From Pachyseris speciosa (taxonomy: Eukaryota > Cnidaria > Anthozoa > Scleractinia > Pachyseridae): 64,000 nt of DNA. The DNA lies in contig JAEMWC010000352.1 of assembly GCA_016490735.1 (NCBI GenBank), positions 235,001 through 299,000 on the forward strand. The letters run 5' to 3'. This document shows positions 10,601 through 21,300 of this stretch, one piece after another (position 1 is the stretch's first letter; each line of letters begins with the position of its first letter). The notes below the pieces were generated by a model. That model was not told the DNA's origin. It searched no databases and saw only the letters and a list, made by a program, of their open reading frames with translations. The translations under genes were made by a program, and so were the position numbers.

Positions 10601-13600
10601 CAGGATCTGGATGCAAGAAGGAAATGTTTGTTAGAAGCATTAAGAGATTTATATCAGACATTGTTATCCAACTCATTGTGACAATGTCCAAATATGGACC
10701 GCAAGCTCTCTATCGGGGTCTCAGGTGAGTGAAAGTAATAAGCAAAGGACCGCCAACGATAATGCTGTAAAACGTAGGATCTACAAGAGATCTAATCCAT
10801 CGTGACACTTGGATTCCTTGCGCTATCCGGGCTACGTGGTGTGGCAACGCGTGGATCGGATGGCAAGAGAGTCCGAGGTACGGAACTTGATATCGTGAAC
10901 GGGTTCATTGTGCAATTTATTGGCGCTCGCATTGAGCTGGCGTCTTTTAAATCTGCTACACCATGCCGATGAGTCCCAATAAGGACGAAACAGCTGTCCA
11001 TGGTTGCAGCCCTACTTTATCGAGTCTCGGTCATGTTATTGTCTCGCAAAGTCAACTTTTTTCACGTAGTATCAGCCTTGCTTGTTACATGTATATTCTC
11101 AGGTGAGACCTATTGAGCTCCCGTAATAAACCTCGCGTAAGACCCCAACAGACAGCTTGCTCGCAGGCTTATCAGACATATATTATAGCCGGTTTGCACA
11201 TGCCATGTGAAATTTAGATTCCGTCTGATTTTACAAATTTTAAAAGCTTTGCTTATTAGGGTATTCCGCTAGAAAAACGATATGCCATTGAGAAACTTCT
11301 CCGACTTCACAATATGTCGTGCCTTAAAGGGTTGTACACTTTCTGCCTTAGCCGTGTTCCCTACTGATTACTGATTGACCTTACAGTCCTCAGGGGTATC
11401 AAAGCTTATTTGTCAATTTGTAGTAATTGTAATTTGTTGTCCATGTTCACGCAAATCAGAATCAAGTTCAATAGACTACAGTTCAACTAAACACACTTAC
11501 ATAAAACATTTACTTCAAGCGTATGAGTAACTGGATCCCCTGCTCCATTAGAAGCTGAACAACGGTATGTCCCGGCATTTGTTCGGTTGACGTTTCTAAT
11601 ATTCCAAATGGGTCCCTTGTGCAATAGTTCGCTCACGCTTCCATTCTGAAGCAATCTTACCCAGGTAACATTTGGGGCTGGTGACCCAGAAGATTTGCAG
11701 ACTAACTGGTGTTCTGAGCCTTCAAGTATAGTCTGGTTAGAGCTCACATCAGTAAGTGATGCTGGAACTGGAAGAGAATTGAAAACGTGACGACTTATCA
11801 CTGTGAGGGGACCAAACTTCCTTTAAACATTTCAAAACGAATTATACTTCTTTACTTCTATGTTGTTAGGTCTCTGTCCTCTTTATACCATCATACACTT
11901 TGCATGGTTAAGACTTCTTATTAACTGGTAGTTGATTGCTATCCACACCCTTTCAATTGCCTATTATCCCCGAATAGAGATCGGCACCGAGCAAATGGTC
12001 TGATGATTTTATCAACAAGATCAATCCCGACCCATCTCTTCAACAGAGTGTGGAAAGCGCTTTTGTATAAACTATAGTTTTTAGTTTGATTCCCTGCTTT
12101 TCGACAGGTTTCTTCGGTGCTTCCTCTTCAAACAGGTAAAAAGTATGACTCACTTCCATTTGCTATTTCAAGGGTTTTCCTCCCTAATTAGCCTTTCAAA
12201 GGCTTCGTTATTTCCTGCATCGCTTAAACGTGTAGATGGTTTTCTGATAGTTACTAGTAAACTGCAACAGCGTATCCGTCGCATAATAACTCTATAATAT
12301 TTAAACTGGACAAGCAAACGCAGTGTTATTCATCTTTAACTGCCTATTATACTTACTACAGTACTTCAGTTAAAAGCAAACATCAACAGTGGACGACTTA
12401 ATGGCTAATACTTACAGTGTACAATGATGTCCATCTGATCTATAAGGACGCCATTGCCTGTGGGATTCAGAAATAGCGCAAATGTCCCTCTGTCTGATCT
12501 TTGTACTCTCAGAATTTTCAGCTGTGCCTGGGTGTTTGACACTTCTCCTTCAAATCGTCCAATGTGTTTTGACTCGATACGTAAATTTCCAGTAGAAGAT
12601 GTTTTCGCTATTAAGTCACTCTCTCCACCGGTTTTAATGGTAAAATATGCTATCCCAACTGTACCATCAAGAGTGTAGCTCCACACAAGAGTTGCTTCAT
12701 GCCCTTCCCGTGCATAAGATGGTCTTGAAGGCTTTGAGGTAAATTCAGTTACTGCAGTTTCTACCAGGCGTTCTGATTAAAGAGCAGGGTAGGGTAAAAT
12801 GCCACGAACTCTTAACTCGTTAATTTTACCCCCTTTTAGCTCATAGATGACGTAGTCATACCATGAGGTATAGGAGGCATTTTGACGTCACTCACTCACT
12901 CACTCACTCACTCACTCGATTGTGATTAATTTATTCAAGTTCAAGTTCAAGTTCAGTTTATTCACTCTTATTCAAACATAGTATCAGCGTACAAGAATAG
13001 AAAAAAAAAAGTAAAAGAGAAACAAAGCTAGCTTACATGTACATTAGGCATTAATTTGGAATATTGTGTAGTGACCAAAGGAGCAGAGCTTTCGAGTTGG
13101 CCACTACCACAGTGCAGTTACTAGTTACTAGTGTGTAAATTATTATGTTATCACTGATTAAGGGAGATAAAAAGGTAAAATAAAGAAATAAATTAATTAA
13201 ATAATAGAGCTAGATAATAATTGAAATTGACCTACTGATTGTCTAGTAACGGAAGTTTGTATTGTTTTTTGAAAGTATTTAGGGGCAGACACTTAACTTC
13301 AATGGGTATTGCCTCCCAGATATGTGATGCCACTACTCTGAACCTTGCAAGGCCATAATTAGATATAGAAGTTGGCCTATATAGGTTCTGATTAGTGGCA
13401 TATCTAGTATCATAATTATGAACTGCAGAAGCGAGTTGAACCAAATCATAGAGAGCAGGAGGTGTTTCATTTTTGTGGAATTGAATTTTGCACACGAGGA
13501 AGGCAATTTTTAATTTAAAAATGTTTTCTAATTTTAAGATTTGTCATAGTGTAAAGTATGGTGCACGACTTTTCTTTTGTTTGCAAAAAAGATGCACCGA

Positions 13601-16600
13601 AGGCAATTATTTTGACTTACTTTGATTTTCTTTAATTTGGTTTAGCATGCAGTTCCCCTATTCATTTACCCTGGGTGCCAGAGGTTATTTTTTCCGTTTG
13701 AAGGAGGGAATTTACGCGGCGAAGCCGCAGCAACGACCGAGAGGGAAAAAATAACCTCTGGTCGCACGAATGCTGAACCTCATTTCCGTGCAGTTTCGTG
13801 TATCAGATGTCCAACCAAACCGGTTTTCATCGGCGGGGATACGTGATGTCTGGTTGTTATCATTTTTGACATTTCTGACATCAGATCGTTATGAAAAACG
13901 GCGCGTGTTGCAGCGAACCGTGAAAACTTATCGGTATGCTGGAAAATGTTGAGGATATCGTTATTACGCCGGTTAAAATTGTCCGCTCATTCGTCGACGA
14001 TTTTTGCAGGGTTTGAAACACGAGTTAGATAGTTGATGGCTACGGGAAATTAAATTCATTCCATGGCGAAAATGCGAAGAAGCTAAACGTGTCAGACCGT
14101 TGTGGCGCGATTATCCGATGTTTTGGGATTTTGTAAACAAGACGATGACTTTTCACGGTTCTGCAGGAAATGCAAACGAGAGTTAGAAAATTTCAGAAAT
14201 CAAGCAAACCCTTGTTTTGTAGGAATTTTCGCCAACCTGCAGTTCGAACCGCAGAAAAGAATCCACGATCGTTGAGAGTAGCCGCCATACTTTCTCTCCA
14301 AACCGGTTTCTCGGCTGGGAAGCCACGCTTTTCCTAAGCCAATGAGAGTTGTTGTTTATTTGAAGAACTAATCAGCAGACAGGGACAAATTTTGTCCCAA
14401 GGAAATGAGTTTCACGGCTCGTGCGACCAGAGGCCCGTCTCTCGTGTTCTATTTTGCCTTTTCAGGGATATTTAATTTTTTCAACGGGCCTCTGGAGCCA
14501 GGGTACTATTCATTAAACTTGGATGAAACATTTCTTCTGTGCCTTCCCCTGGTAAGTATTGTATTTGTTCGCGCAGTCCTCTTTGTTCAAGGTTTGCAAG
14601 TTTCAGGGGGTAATGCGTAGATTCTTGTTCGACGTTTTATGTAACATGAAGTGAATATGAATGGTGTCGATCAGAGCATGTGAAGATTGTAAAGCGGATT
14701 ATTTTTCGTCCGCTCCTGTTGAATCTACCTTTGTGAAGCTGGAAAGTGGAAAGCTAATAGGATTAAGTACACAAGCTGCGAGAACTGAAAATGGAAATCG
14801 TTGAAAATTGCACGATGAAATTGCTTATCCTTTCGACGATTTTTCTTGTCACCCGAAGGAAGAATGCAGCAGGGAGGAATGAATGTCTTAAAAATCAAAA
14901 CAAGTTATTTCGATGCCACTAGCACTGAAGGGCACGGTTGGAGTTCAAGACAAGAGAACAGAGAGAAAACAACGCCAAAAGCATATGTTTATGTAACAAA
15001 ACTAGGCATGCTATGGCCACCGAGTGTTTGGAAATAAATTTCCTGCGCTTAAGACAAGGACCAAAAGCAACTAATTCGTTGGAGGAAAGGATTGAAACAT
15101 TCAGATGGATTGAATCCCCCGTCGCATGATGAGTACTGCGTGTATGTTTCACACAACATACAACATTGCAATCGATACACTGAATCAACGTAAACAAATT
15201 AAAGTAACCAGCAGAGCTTTTATAGAAAAAAAAACCTATTTAGACATGCAACACATTTGTTTTGGGAGAAAAATATGATCGATTTTACTGCATAAACTGA
15301 GACATGCACACTTATTTATCGAGAATGAGATCGCGGCTGAAATGTCTGAAATAGCTTTCCAAGTCGGAGGTATATTACAATGAGGTTATTGTTATTAAAT
15401 GGTATGTAAAGCCGCGCATTCTGAAATCTAGCCCCCAAAACACCGATCTTGTTCAGAAAGTCTATATCCTTTGGCTTAAATAAACGATCAGTATAAAAAT
15501 TATTATAAAAAGTTTATTGTGGCAAAAACAGTTACCATACTGTAAATTTCTGGGTGTCAAACAACGCCCTCTTTGATGGGAGGTTGCGTGCGGGCGAGAA
15601 TACATCACAACCAGTCTAGTTTGAAGACTCTGGGAAAGAGATTGCATTACTTGTCAAGTGTAGATCTGCAATTAGTGTAGCAAGATGCATCCATGAGCTG
15701 GCTCAGAGGAGCCTTTGATTAACTTTGAAGCTTAATTATTTCCCTGAGCACGTCATCAAGATGGTCATGATCATGATCATCATCCATTCCATCATGATCA
15801 TTATCATGATCATAATCTCCTTTACTTGAGGCCTCCTTTACATGGAAGGAGCCAGGATGATCCTAGCACTCAGGTAGATCCTAGAAGGCTGATCATCCTA
15901 GCGCCATGTTTTCTGTATTCAGTTTACATTCAAAGGGTTGTACTTGGGCCTAGCGCTAGCACCATGTAAACTGCTTTCGCTAGGAAGATCCTAGTACCAG
16001 AGAGAAAAACAACAAACCAAACAAACATGGCGTTGGCTGGCGATCAGCGGCTACAGGAAGACAATTTCAATTTCGTCAAAATTTCTGCATTTAAACCAAG
16101 TGAAAATTTAGTTCGCCCTCTAGGATCTTCCTAGTGCTAGGATCTTCCTGCCGTCATGTAAACAGGCCCTTATACACTTCTTTAACGCGAAATGTAACAA
16201 CGCAAAATGTAACAACCTTTTCGATAGATTACTGCCAGTAAAGCTTTCTAGTTACATTGCTACTCGCTGTGTGTGGATCGCTAAACTTGGTCACAACAGC
16301 CTTCAGCGCCGCCTTAGCTTTAGTATAAACCTGATGAAGTATGAGATTTTTCAAACTCCCAAATTAATAAACAGCATGTTATTTATGTTGCTGTCAGTAC
16401 CACTGAGGGTAGCTAGGCCTACACGACCGGATTGGATTATCAACGAGCTCTGACTACAATGTGACTACCGTCCACTGCACAGATTAACGATATTATCTGT
16501 GAGCGCACCCTTCAGAATACAACTAACGATGACAATAATAAGCGTTGACCAAGAAGCTAATACTACTTAGGTTCACTTGTAATTACTAAGAAGCGCGCAC

Positions 16601-18362
16601 ACTTTCATCACTTCAGCATACCGAGCAGGGCGTCCAAGTTTCAAGCTTCTACCGCGTACGATAACGGAAATATAAGCAATGTTGCAATGTTGTGCGACTT
16701 CTAATGTCTCCAACTGTGATTGACAGGTGTTGTGCGATTTTTCTTGTTGTTTGTTTGTTTATCTTTAGAAGATATTAACATCAAGATAAAATCTTGAACT
16801 TGTCATGTAACCAGTAGTTTGTATAATTTGACTGACAAGAGATGTTTACCTTGACAAGACGGCTCATATGTCTAAACTTTCTTCGTTAAATATCAAGACC
16901 AGAGTTAGAGAGGTTGTTACATTTTGCCTTAAACATTTGTTACAATTCTCGTCGAAAGAAATTGTAACATTTTGCGTTCAACATTGTTACATTTCTCGTT
17001 ATTGCTACATTTTTGCGGCTTAACAATGGTTTGCACATGAATTACTTTTTCGACAGAACAATTTCAGCGCTACCGTACATTTCCTTCAAATCCATTTGTA
17101 AATTGGTACATGTATTAGTTTTATAGCCTTAATTCATATATCGGTTTACATTATGTAAACATTAAAAAAAAACTTTTGTTCGGAAATTATAGTGCCCCAG
17201 AAATCTCAGTCAGTTAAATTATATCATATAGAGTAAAGACAACGGTGGCAAAATTTCTCGCAATTAAAGACCACGGCCAATAATATCTTCCCTACGCTAA
17301 GGTCTACTACTCTGAGCAAGTGATATTTGTGATTAATTTCAATTGTTATTTTAAGAAGCTGGAGCATGTGTTCGGGAACTCCGGCAGCCAACTATTCAGT
17401 TTCGTGGCTTGTCAACCGGAAACCAAAGCGTCGTAGCTTCACTCAAGGTTGATTAGTAATGTTTCATTTAAGCATATACCACAAGTTTCTATGGTTTATA
17501 GGCTGAGAATCTGGAGCATGTGTTCGGGAACTCCGGCAGCAAACTATTTAGTTTCGTGACTAACCAACCGGATACCAAAGCCTTGTACGAGCTTGAGTCG
17601 AGGTTCGGAAGGTTGATTGGAAATGTTTTATTTAAGCAGTATACCAGAAGTTTCTATGGTTCATAGGCTGATAAACCACGCGGGATGTTGGAAGAACACT
17701 CGCAGTTTTCGTAAATCACTCGCCTGCGGCTCGTGATTTACGAATTCTTCGAGTGTTCTGCCAACATCCTGCGTGGTTTATCAGCCTATAAACCATAGAA
17801 ACGTGTGGTATATTGCTTTCATATAATAATTCACCAGAAGACGAACGAAATTTCCATGAGTTTACCAAGGCACAATAAACCATAGCATATTGACCAATCA
17901 GAGCGCGTGCATTGATTTGGTTATTATATAAATAAGTATATACTAATTGTATGAAGTAATGAAAAGACATCTCAACCAAGTTATCAGATGCTACTATGAC
18001 TCGTGTCTTGATTTAAAAATGAGTTGAAACTTTATTTCGAGTCGGTGGACGGTGAACGGAATGGCAACTGAAATATCGAGTGAGGGCAAGATAAAAACCA
18101 AGTGGGCCACGCATGCTGTTGCTCTTTTCTGCGAAATTTCATGTATTCGACTGATGAGGCCTGGTATGGATAGATATTATTAGCTAAGGCAACCAGGTTT
18201 TTAGCAATGTGTCATTGCTTCCTTCTTATAGACTGGAAGTTATAGGTAGCTGAATTTCTTCAGTCGAGATGTCTGTTATTTCTTCAAATTGTTTCATTAT
18301 TTACGTTACTTACCAGCAAAGGACAAATTGATAATGAAGTACAGTAGAAGGATGCCAACCAT
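4670..18362 (-). CDS. Gene B: Ig/SEA receptor tyrosine kinase paralog, ectodomain part, with premature stop at the TM segment
   Basis: Nine exons joined by phase: 18314-18362 (signal peptide), 12416-12751 (V-like Ig), 11501-11767 and 10358-10606 (Ig), 7531-7649, 6821-6885 and 5877-6067 (SEA domain and stalk), 5055-5168 (TM), 4670-4688. All junction phases agree. The reading is open for 435 codons from ATG 18362 and then stops at TGA 5137-5139, where gene A has TGC. Kinase exons would lie beyond the left edge of the window, past the inserted LINE. Family knowledge: Ig-domain RTKs bind extracellular ligands at the cell surface, and SEA domains often self-cleave near the membrane. Inference: the gene is either a recent pseudogene or makes a soluble SP-Ig-Ig-Ig-SEA protein. 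The stop lies upstream of further introns, so nonsense-mediated decay is likely unless an alternative 3' end is used. Confidence 0.75.
5055..5168 (-). pseudogene. Gene B transmembrane exon with in-frame TGA
   Basis: A 114-nt exon with acceptor TTGCAG and donor GTAATC, the same length and splice phase (1 in, 1 out) as the gene A TM exon at 30530-30643. After the Cys-rich stub SECSCN the codon is TGA (5137-5139) instead of TGC. Behind it the hydrophobic stretch ([20 protein letters not shown]) and basic stop-transfer HRK are still intact in frame, so the nonsense change looks recent. Confidence 0.85.
5877..6067 (-). CDS. Gene B SEA domain C-terminal exon plus Thr/Pro stalk
   Basis: A 191-nt exon, acceptor TTTTCAG, donor GTAATGG. 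It begins with the RPGS-V strand typical of SEA domains (PGSVIVIFVLTFNRD), continues with GKLGAFKVNSSSIA and ends in a Thr/Pro/Gly-rich stalk leading to the TM exon. The homologous gene A exon is 32676-32887. Confidence 0.8.
6110..6260. repeat. Two-copy tandem repeat, about 73 bp unit
   Basis: Two adjacent copies of a unit containing taacgtacagcc, gcgttcctggacagtt and aagccagggtgcacaagttg, ending in an A10 run. It is intronic, and no coding role is seen. Confidence 0.8.
6821..6885 (-). CDS. Gene B SEA domain middle exon
   Basis: A 65-nt exon (phase 0 in, 2 out), acceptor TTTTAAG, donor GTAAGTGA. It encodes VRAAFQSDSSFEYKSTRVVR and joins in frame to RPGSV of the next exon, recreating the SEA loop before the conserved Gly-Ser. 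It corresponds to gene A exon 33300-33350. Confidence 0.75.
7531..7649 (-). CDS. Gene B SEA domain N-terminal exon
   Basis: A 119-nt exon (phase 1 in, 0 out), acceptor after an A/T tract, donor GTAAGTAT. It encodes INVTMQITNEEYHGDFENLG followed by SLIARFEKV, the first strand and first helix pattern of a SEA domain. An acceptor 2 nt further in (7647) is possible but would break the phase. Confidence 0.75.
8001..8014. repeat. Left 14-bp target-site duplication of the Penelope-like element
   Basis: ATTGCTTCTAATCA, repeated exactly at 9381-9394. Confidence 0.9.
8092..8142 (-). ncRNA. Hammerhead-ribozyme-like motif, left terminal repeat
   Basis: Reverse complement of the motif at 9216-9267, with the same core CTGAAGA, stem II GTATG/CATAC, GAAAC and GTC. 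It differs only in outer stem I and loop positions. Function not shown. Confidence 0.6.
8393..8579. mobile_element. 187-bp MITE, CAGGGCCGTAGC termini, copy 1
   Basis: Begins CAGGGCCGTAGC and ends GCTACGGCCCTG, flanked by the 5-bp direct repeat TATTT. It is nearly identical to 29700-29886. CAGGG termini resemble hAT-type elements, and 5-bp duplications are known for a subset of them. It carries no coding sequence and lies inside the Penelope-like element. Confidence 0.88.
8615..9117 (+). pseudogene. Penelope-like polyprotein fragment: RT C-terminus plus GIY-YIG endonuclease
   Basis: The frame from ATG 8815 gives 100 residues: VVYKATCWDYQDFYFGKTKR carries the variant GIY-YIG motifs, followed by LHDRKTEH, HASAIADHV and the catalytic-Glu helix KETLLIRELKPTLNEN. 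Upstream (8615-8814) KIIAKQLKTCISKFYGCIDL is the end of the RT region in the same family, separated by a frameshift near 8765 and a stop. Family knowledge: this endonuclease nicks target DNA for Penelope-type insertion. Here the gene is truncated and frameshifted. Confidence 0.85.
9216..9267 (+). ncRNA. Hammerhead-ribozyme-like motif, right terminal repeat
   Basis: The core reads CTGAAGA, stem II TGTATG/CATACG around a TCGAAA loop, then GAAAC and GTC. Flanking TTAAC and GTTAA can form stem I with an internal loop. Stem III would be one pair at most, which matches the minimal hammerhead variants described from Penelope-like elements that are reported to cleave as dimers. Activity is not shown here. 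Confidence 0.65.
9381..9394. repeat. Right 14-bp target-site duplication of the Penelope-like element
   Basis: ATTGCTTCTAATCA, exact match to 8001-8014. Confidence 0.9.
9410..9640 (+). pseudogene. THAP zinc-finger domain relic
   Basis: MPDKCIVFGCNNTPNK then GISLHPIPF matches the start of a THAP (C2CH) DNA-binding domain. An extra A in the A-run at 9526-9532 shifts the frame. In the shifted frame KWVDYVKSKRAH continues the domain, but the next codon is TAG (9567-9569), where the domain often has Trp. The final Cys-x2-His is not recognisable. THAP domains occur in host proteins and in P-element-type transposases; which one this was cannot be told. It is single-exon DNA in a gene B intron, so a transposon relic is more likely. 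Confidence 0.6.
9880..10235. other. Gene B intron, no recognised feature
   Basis: Follows the THAP relic. It contains an (AAAT)n-like stretch near 10115-10138. No protein similarity seen. Confidence 0.5.
10358..10606 (-). CDS. Gene B Ig domain exon (membrane-proximal Ig)
   Basis: A 249-nt symmetrical phase 1-1 exon, acceptor CATCCAG, donor GTAATA. It has an I-set type Ig pattern: VLLCLSEGNPPPVINWKRD (first Cys, core Trp) and DSGRYTCSPE (Asp-x-Gly-x-Tyr-x-Cys). It corresponds to gene A exon 35501-35736. Confidence 0.88.
11501..11767 (-). CDS. Gene B Ig domain exon
   Basis: A 267-nt phase 1-1 exon, acceptor CTTCCAG, donor GTAAGTG. It shows HQLVCKSSGSPAPNVTWVRL and NAGTYRCSASNGAGD, a canonical I-set Ig. 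It is closely related to gene A exon 39052-39321 (same SELLHK/SEVLHR spacing and length of 89 codons). Confidence 0.9.
12416..12751 (-). CDS. Gene B V-like Ig domain exon lacking the usual cysteines
   Basis: A 336-nt phase 1-1 exon, acceptor AAACTGCAG, donor GTAAGTAT. It encodes PSRPSYAREGHEATLVWSYT then LRIESKHIGRFEGEV and LKILRVQRSDRGTFALFLN. The Arg-Phe, Asp-Arg-Gly-Thr-Phe framework is that of a V-like Ig fold, but the two disulfide cysteines are replaced (TLVW and FALF). The exon follows the signal peptide directly. Confidence 0.75.
12881..12917. repeat. (TCAC)n microsatellite
   Basis: Perfect tetranucleotide run next to a truncated LINE. Confidence 0.9.
12932..13520 (-). mobile_element. 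5'-truncated LINE, 3' end fragment
   Basis: Minus strand encodes the C-terminal tail of a CR1/L2-type RT: SAVHNYDTRYATNQNLYRP, FRVVASHIWEAIP and LNTFKKQYK. The 3' tail is a (GAACTT)n run at 12937-12957. It lies in intron 1 of gene B. Confidence 0.8.
13667..14505. mobile_element. 839-bp TIR element with 9-bp target duplication (Mutator-like, nonautonomous)
   Basis: Ends read TACCCTGG-TGCCAGAGG and CCTCTGGAGCCAGGGTA, an imperfect inverted repeat. Both sides carry the 9-bp repeat CTATTCATT (13658-13666, 14506-14514). Sub-terminal CCAGAGGTTATTTTTTCC repeats occur in both orientations (13671-13760). No transposase frame is seen. Confidence 0.75.
14520..15740. other. Intron 1 of gene B, no recognised feature
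   Basis: Short frames only, none with recognisable protein character. A fully degraded transposon cannot be excluded. Confidence 0.5.
15755..15825. repeat. (ATGATC)-rich low-complexity tract
   Basis: Repeated atgatcatgatcat and related hexamers. Confidence 0.8.
15829..16172. mobile_element. Short inverted-repeat element (MITE-like)
   Basis: Left arm (GGCCTCCTTTACATGG, then GATCCTAGCACT, GATCCTAGAAGG) and the reverse complement of the right arm (GGGCCTGTTTACATGAC, then GATCCTAGCACT, GATCCTAGAGGG) match over about 60 bp. The terminal GGCCTGTTTACAT suggests a hAT-like nonautonomous family. The target duplication is not clear. Confidence 0.6.
16180..17025. mobile_element. Inverted-repeat element with AATGTAACAA-rich ends
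   Basis: Left end carries two copies of AATGTAACAACGCAAAATG-type sequence (16185-16218). The right end (16908-17023) carries the reverse complement in four degenerate copies (gttgttacattttgcc). The interior has no coding frame. Boundaries are approximate. Confidence 0.5.
17355..17672. repeat. Direct duplication of about 155 bp
   Basis: 17355-17508 and 17510-17672 share gcatgtgttcgggaactccg and a downstream ttctatggtt-aggctga end. The second copy runs into the inverted repeat that follows. Confidence 0.75.
17641..17812. mobile_element. Foldback element, about 80-bp arms
   Basis: GTTTCTATGGTTCATAGGCTG...ACCACGCGGGATGTTGG...TAAATCAC is followed by its reverse complement, with only a few mismatches and a short loop at about 17722-17732. 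No coding capacity. Confidence 0.8.
18314..18362 (-). CDS. Gene B exon 1: start codon and signal peptide
   Basis: ATG at 18360-18362 followed by VGILLLYFIINLSFA-G, a short hydrophobic leader with a small-residue cleavage site, then donor GTAAGTAA. It ends in phase 1 exactly as the next exon (12751) needs. This start is chosen because it gives a signal peptide and the frame stays open through the joined exons. Confidence 0.78.
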
Positions 18363-21300
18363 TGTCAACACTAGAGACGATTTTTGTAGATTTCATTCGG
18401 TTCATAAACTACGTCAGCATATTCAGCTTTGAATTTTCGCAGAAGCTGAAATGAAGCGGAATAAACTGACCTTTCCGGTCAGAAGATACAATGTCATCCG
18501 CATGAGAGGGGTACGGCGGAGTGAAGGAAAAAGAAAAATGGACATAGACTGAAGGTAAACAATACTGTCACATTACTGTATCGTTTTAGTTCCCTATAAA
18601 TCTAGGTTTGGTCATTACCCTCCTGGTCATTGGCCCCTAACTCCCTCCCCCTTCTCACACATCAACAGCATAATTGAAATTGAAAAAGTGTTTTCACATG
18701 ATGTCACGGCGGCCGCGTTGATGCCCTAAAACAAAGAAACGGTGGCCATGTTGGTGTCCCAAACTAAAGCTCTGGGAACTGAACTCTATTTTTATGCAAA
18801 TACTTTCTTTTGTTTCAGTAAACCAATATGGCGGGTAGGGACGTGAATGAAAACGCCGTCTCCGAGGGAACTTTTGAGAGGCATTCTCCCTAAAAGCGTT
18901 CTGGCCAAAACGGCTTGAAAAATAGATTTCGCTTGTTTCTTGTGTGTTGCAAGATTTTCAAGTGCTTGTACTAGAACCACAATCCGCTTGATCGGATCTC
19001 TTAACTGAATATTTGGAGTCTTAAGGGATTTAGCCATAAAATCAGCTTTGCTATTTTTAGTTACTATTTAGTTAGCTACGGCACTCCTTTGTGTTGTCCG
19101 TTGGTCCTTCCAAAACAACCACTTCTTAAAAAAAAATGTTCATCTTAATCCAATGCCGTTTCCGTTTACTGCTGAAAACAGCGCCCAGTCCGAACAGCAA
19201 AGCTATTATGAATATTGCATTGATTCTTTGCTTTCTTTTCCTGCCAGTTTACGGTGGTCATGCAACAAATACTATAATCACGCAACTCGAGTGTATCGAG
19301 AAACTATTAATAGTAAAGATATTTTTTACTTATTTAAATGTATCAAGTGTAAATTGAACAAGAACGAGATAACGGATGGATTTTAACAAACAAACTCACC
19401 CCTATCGCAAAACAACTTACAAATTTCATCACTAAAAATTTTAGTACGTGTAAAGCTGAACAATAAAACGTCGTTAAATTTAAAAACTTCCGTCCTTGTT
19501 ACCAACAAAAATAGTTTAAAGAATTCCATTCATACCTATATCTACCGCGCCTCATTTACGATGGTATGACATCATCGCTACATTAGCTACTCTGACGGCT
19601 TGCAAAAGCTTCAGGTGAGCTATAAATATTGCTTAATATTTTGAGGAACAATGAAAAGTCATTTGTCATGATTAACAGCGTAGTTTTCGTTCAGAGTCAT
19701 TTTGAAAGTTACTTCATTTTCCAAGACCAGCTTTTGTAGCTTTTACTATGCGACATTCAGAAGATTTCTATTTCGGTACCTGGGAAATTTTAAATATAGT
19801 TGATATTAAATTTATGGAAAGTGCGTAACTCGGACCTTCTATTCTTTTTTGGTCGTTATATTGAGATAATATGTAGAATCTAAATGGGTATGAACCGTTG
19901 AAGTTTTTGCCCTTTCAACTGGAGCAACGGTAATAATTTCCAGCAGTAATACACTCAGCGCATGCGCGTGCTTCGAATTGCACTCCCGTTGGAACTCACA
20001 ATGTAAATTATAATTAATCTTTTTGTCATGCCAACGGCTATTTATAGAACTTGGGTGGATACACATTTTTAGAAAACATGTTATTTAACCACCGTTTTTA
20101 AATTAGGTATTTACTGCGCCAATGTCTCGTTCAGGCGTGAAGAAATTTTGTTTTGTAAGTTATGTCGTTCTATGTAATAGCTTGATTAGTAATTAAATAC
20201 TCTACTTCGTGTTATCGGTCACGAGCTGTAGCCTTTTCTGTACTAAGTCACGTTAAATCAAAAGTTTGTCATTGTTGTGTCGCTGAAATAGAAACTGTAC
20301 AAAATCAAAGTTTTCCAATCTGTTTTATTACCTTTTTAACTCTGTATGCTGATTTTGCTTTGTTTGTCTTTTTCCTCGTTTTTTTGTCACATCTTCATGA
20401 CTGCTAGAAATGATAAGAGCCCATCTTACTTGCTCAACCGGGATACTTCACAAATTAATGTGATCAAGTAAGCTGAAGCCACTCTAAAGGGCACTAACTG
20501 CTCAACCAGTTTGTAAAAGCATGCATTTCTTATATAATGATTCAAATTAAAGCTTGTATTTAAAGGAAGTTTTGGCCCTTTGCTAGATTTTAAGTATAGT
20601 AAAAGGACTAGATAGGCTGCAACAAACAATATTTATCAATTAGATTATGAGCTCAAGATTACTATCGCGTGGTAACTGTGAGGGCGCAGCCCAAATCAGC
20701 TATCGCACAAAAATCTCGAGCTCATAATCTACTTGTTTTAGTATAAATCTACTAGTCGTTCAAAAATAAACATAAATCCTCTTTGCAGCCCGAATAAACT
20801 ATCACGCACAGAAACCTTGAGCTCATAATCTCATCGCAGACACTTCGAAAACGCGAAGGAGCGGCCGCCATTTTGTTTACAACCACAACAGAATAGATAG
20901 CGGGTAGCGTAGCCAATAAGAGAGCGGCATTCGTGATAGAAAGCTACTAAGTAGATTTACACATAAAGAATAGACATCTGAGCCGATCGCTTTTAGATCT
21001 TTCTTAATTCTAATTACTAGTCTAATAATACAATGATATAAGATGTAACATTTATTTGACAAAATCGAGTTGTCCGTGAGTTAACTCCCAAAGCGGAGCT
21101 TAGCGTGCCAGGCGATCTTTGGACTCCTAGTCAACCAAGTCTTCAACATTTGCGTACAGCTGCGTGTCATACGTTTTCATGTTGATCAACCTCTATAGTA
21201 AACGAAACATGGAATAAAATATGTTTTTGTACAGCGTTCCAGAATCAGAGGTTTACTAAACTGTGTAACTGTCAGCAGAAACAGGAATGGCAGCAATGGA

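Noticed and set aside
15747..15825. Possible CRISPR-like or regulatory array from repeated ATGATC
   Set aside because: Simple low-complexity sequence without spacers; eukaryotic intron.
17200..17420. Protein-coding exon of gene B between exon 1 and the V-like exon
   Set aside because: The phases of 18314 and 12751 already agree, and no Ig or other domain is readable here.
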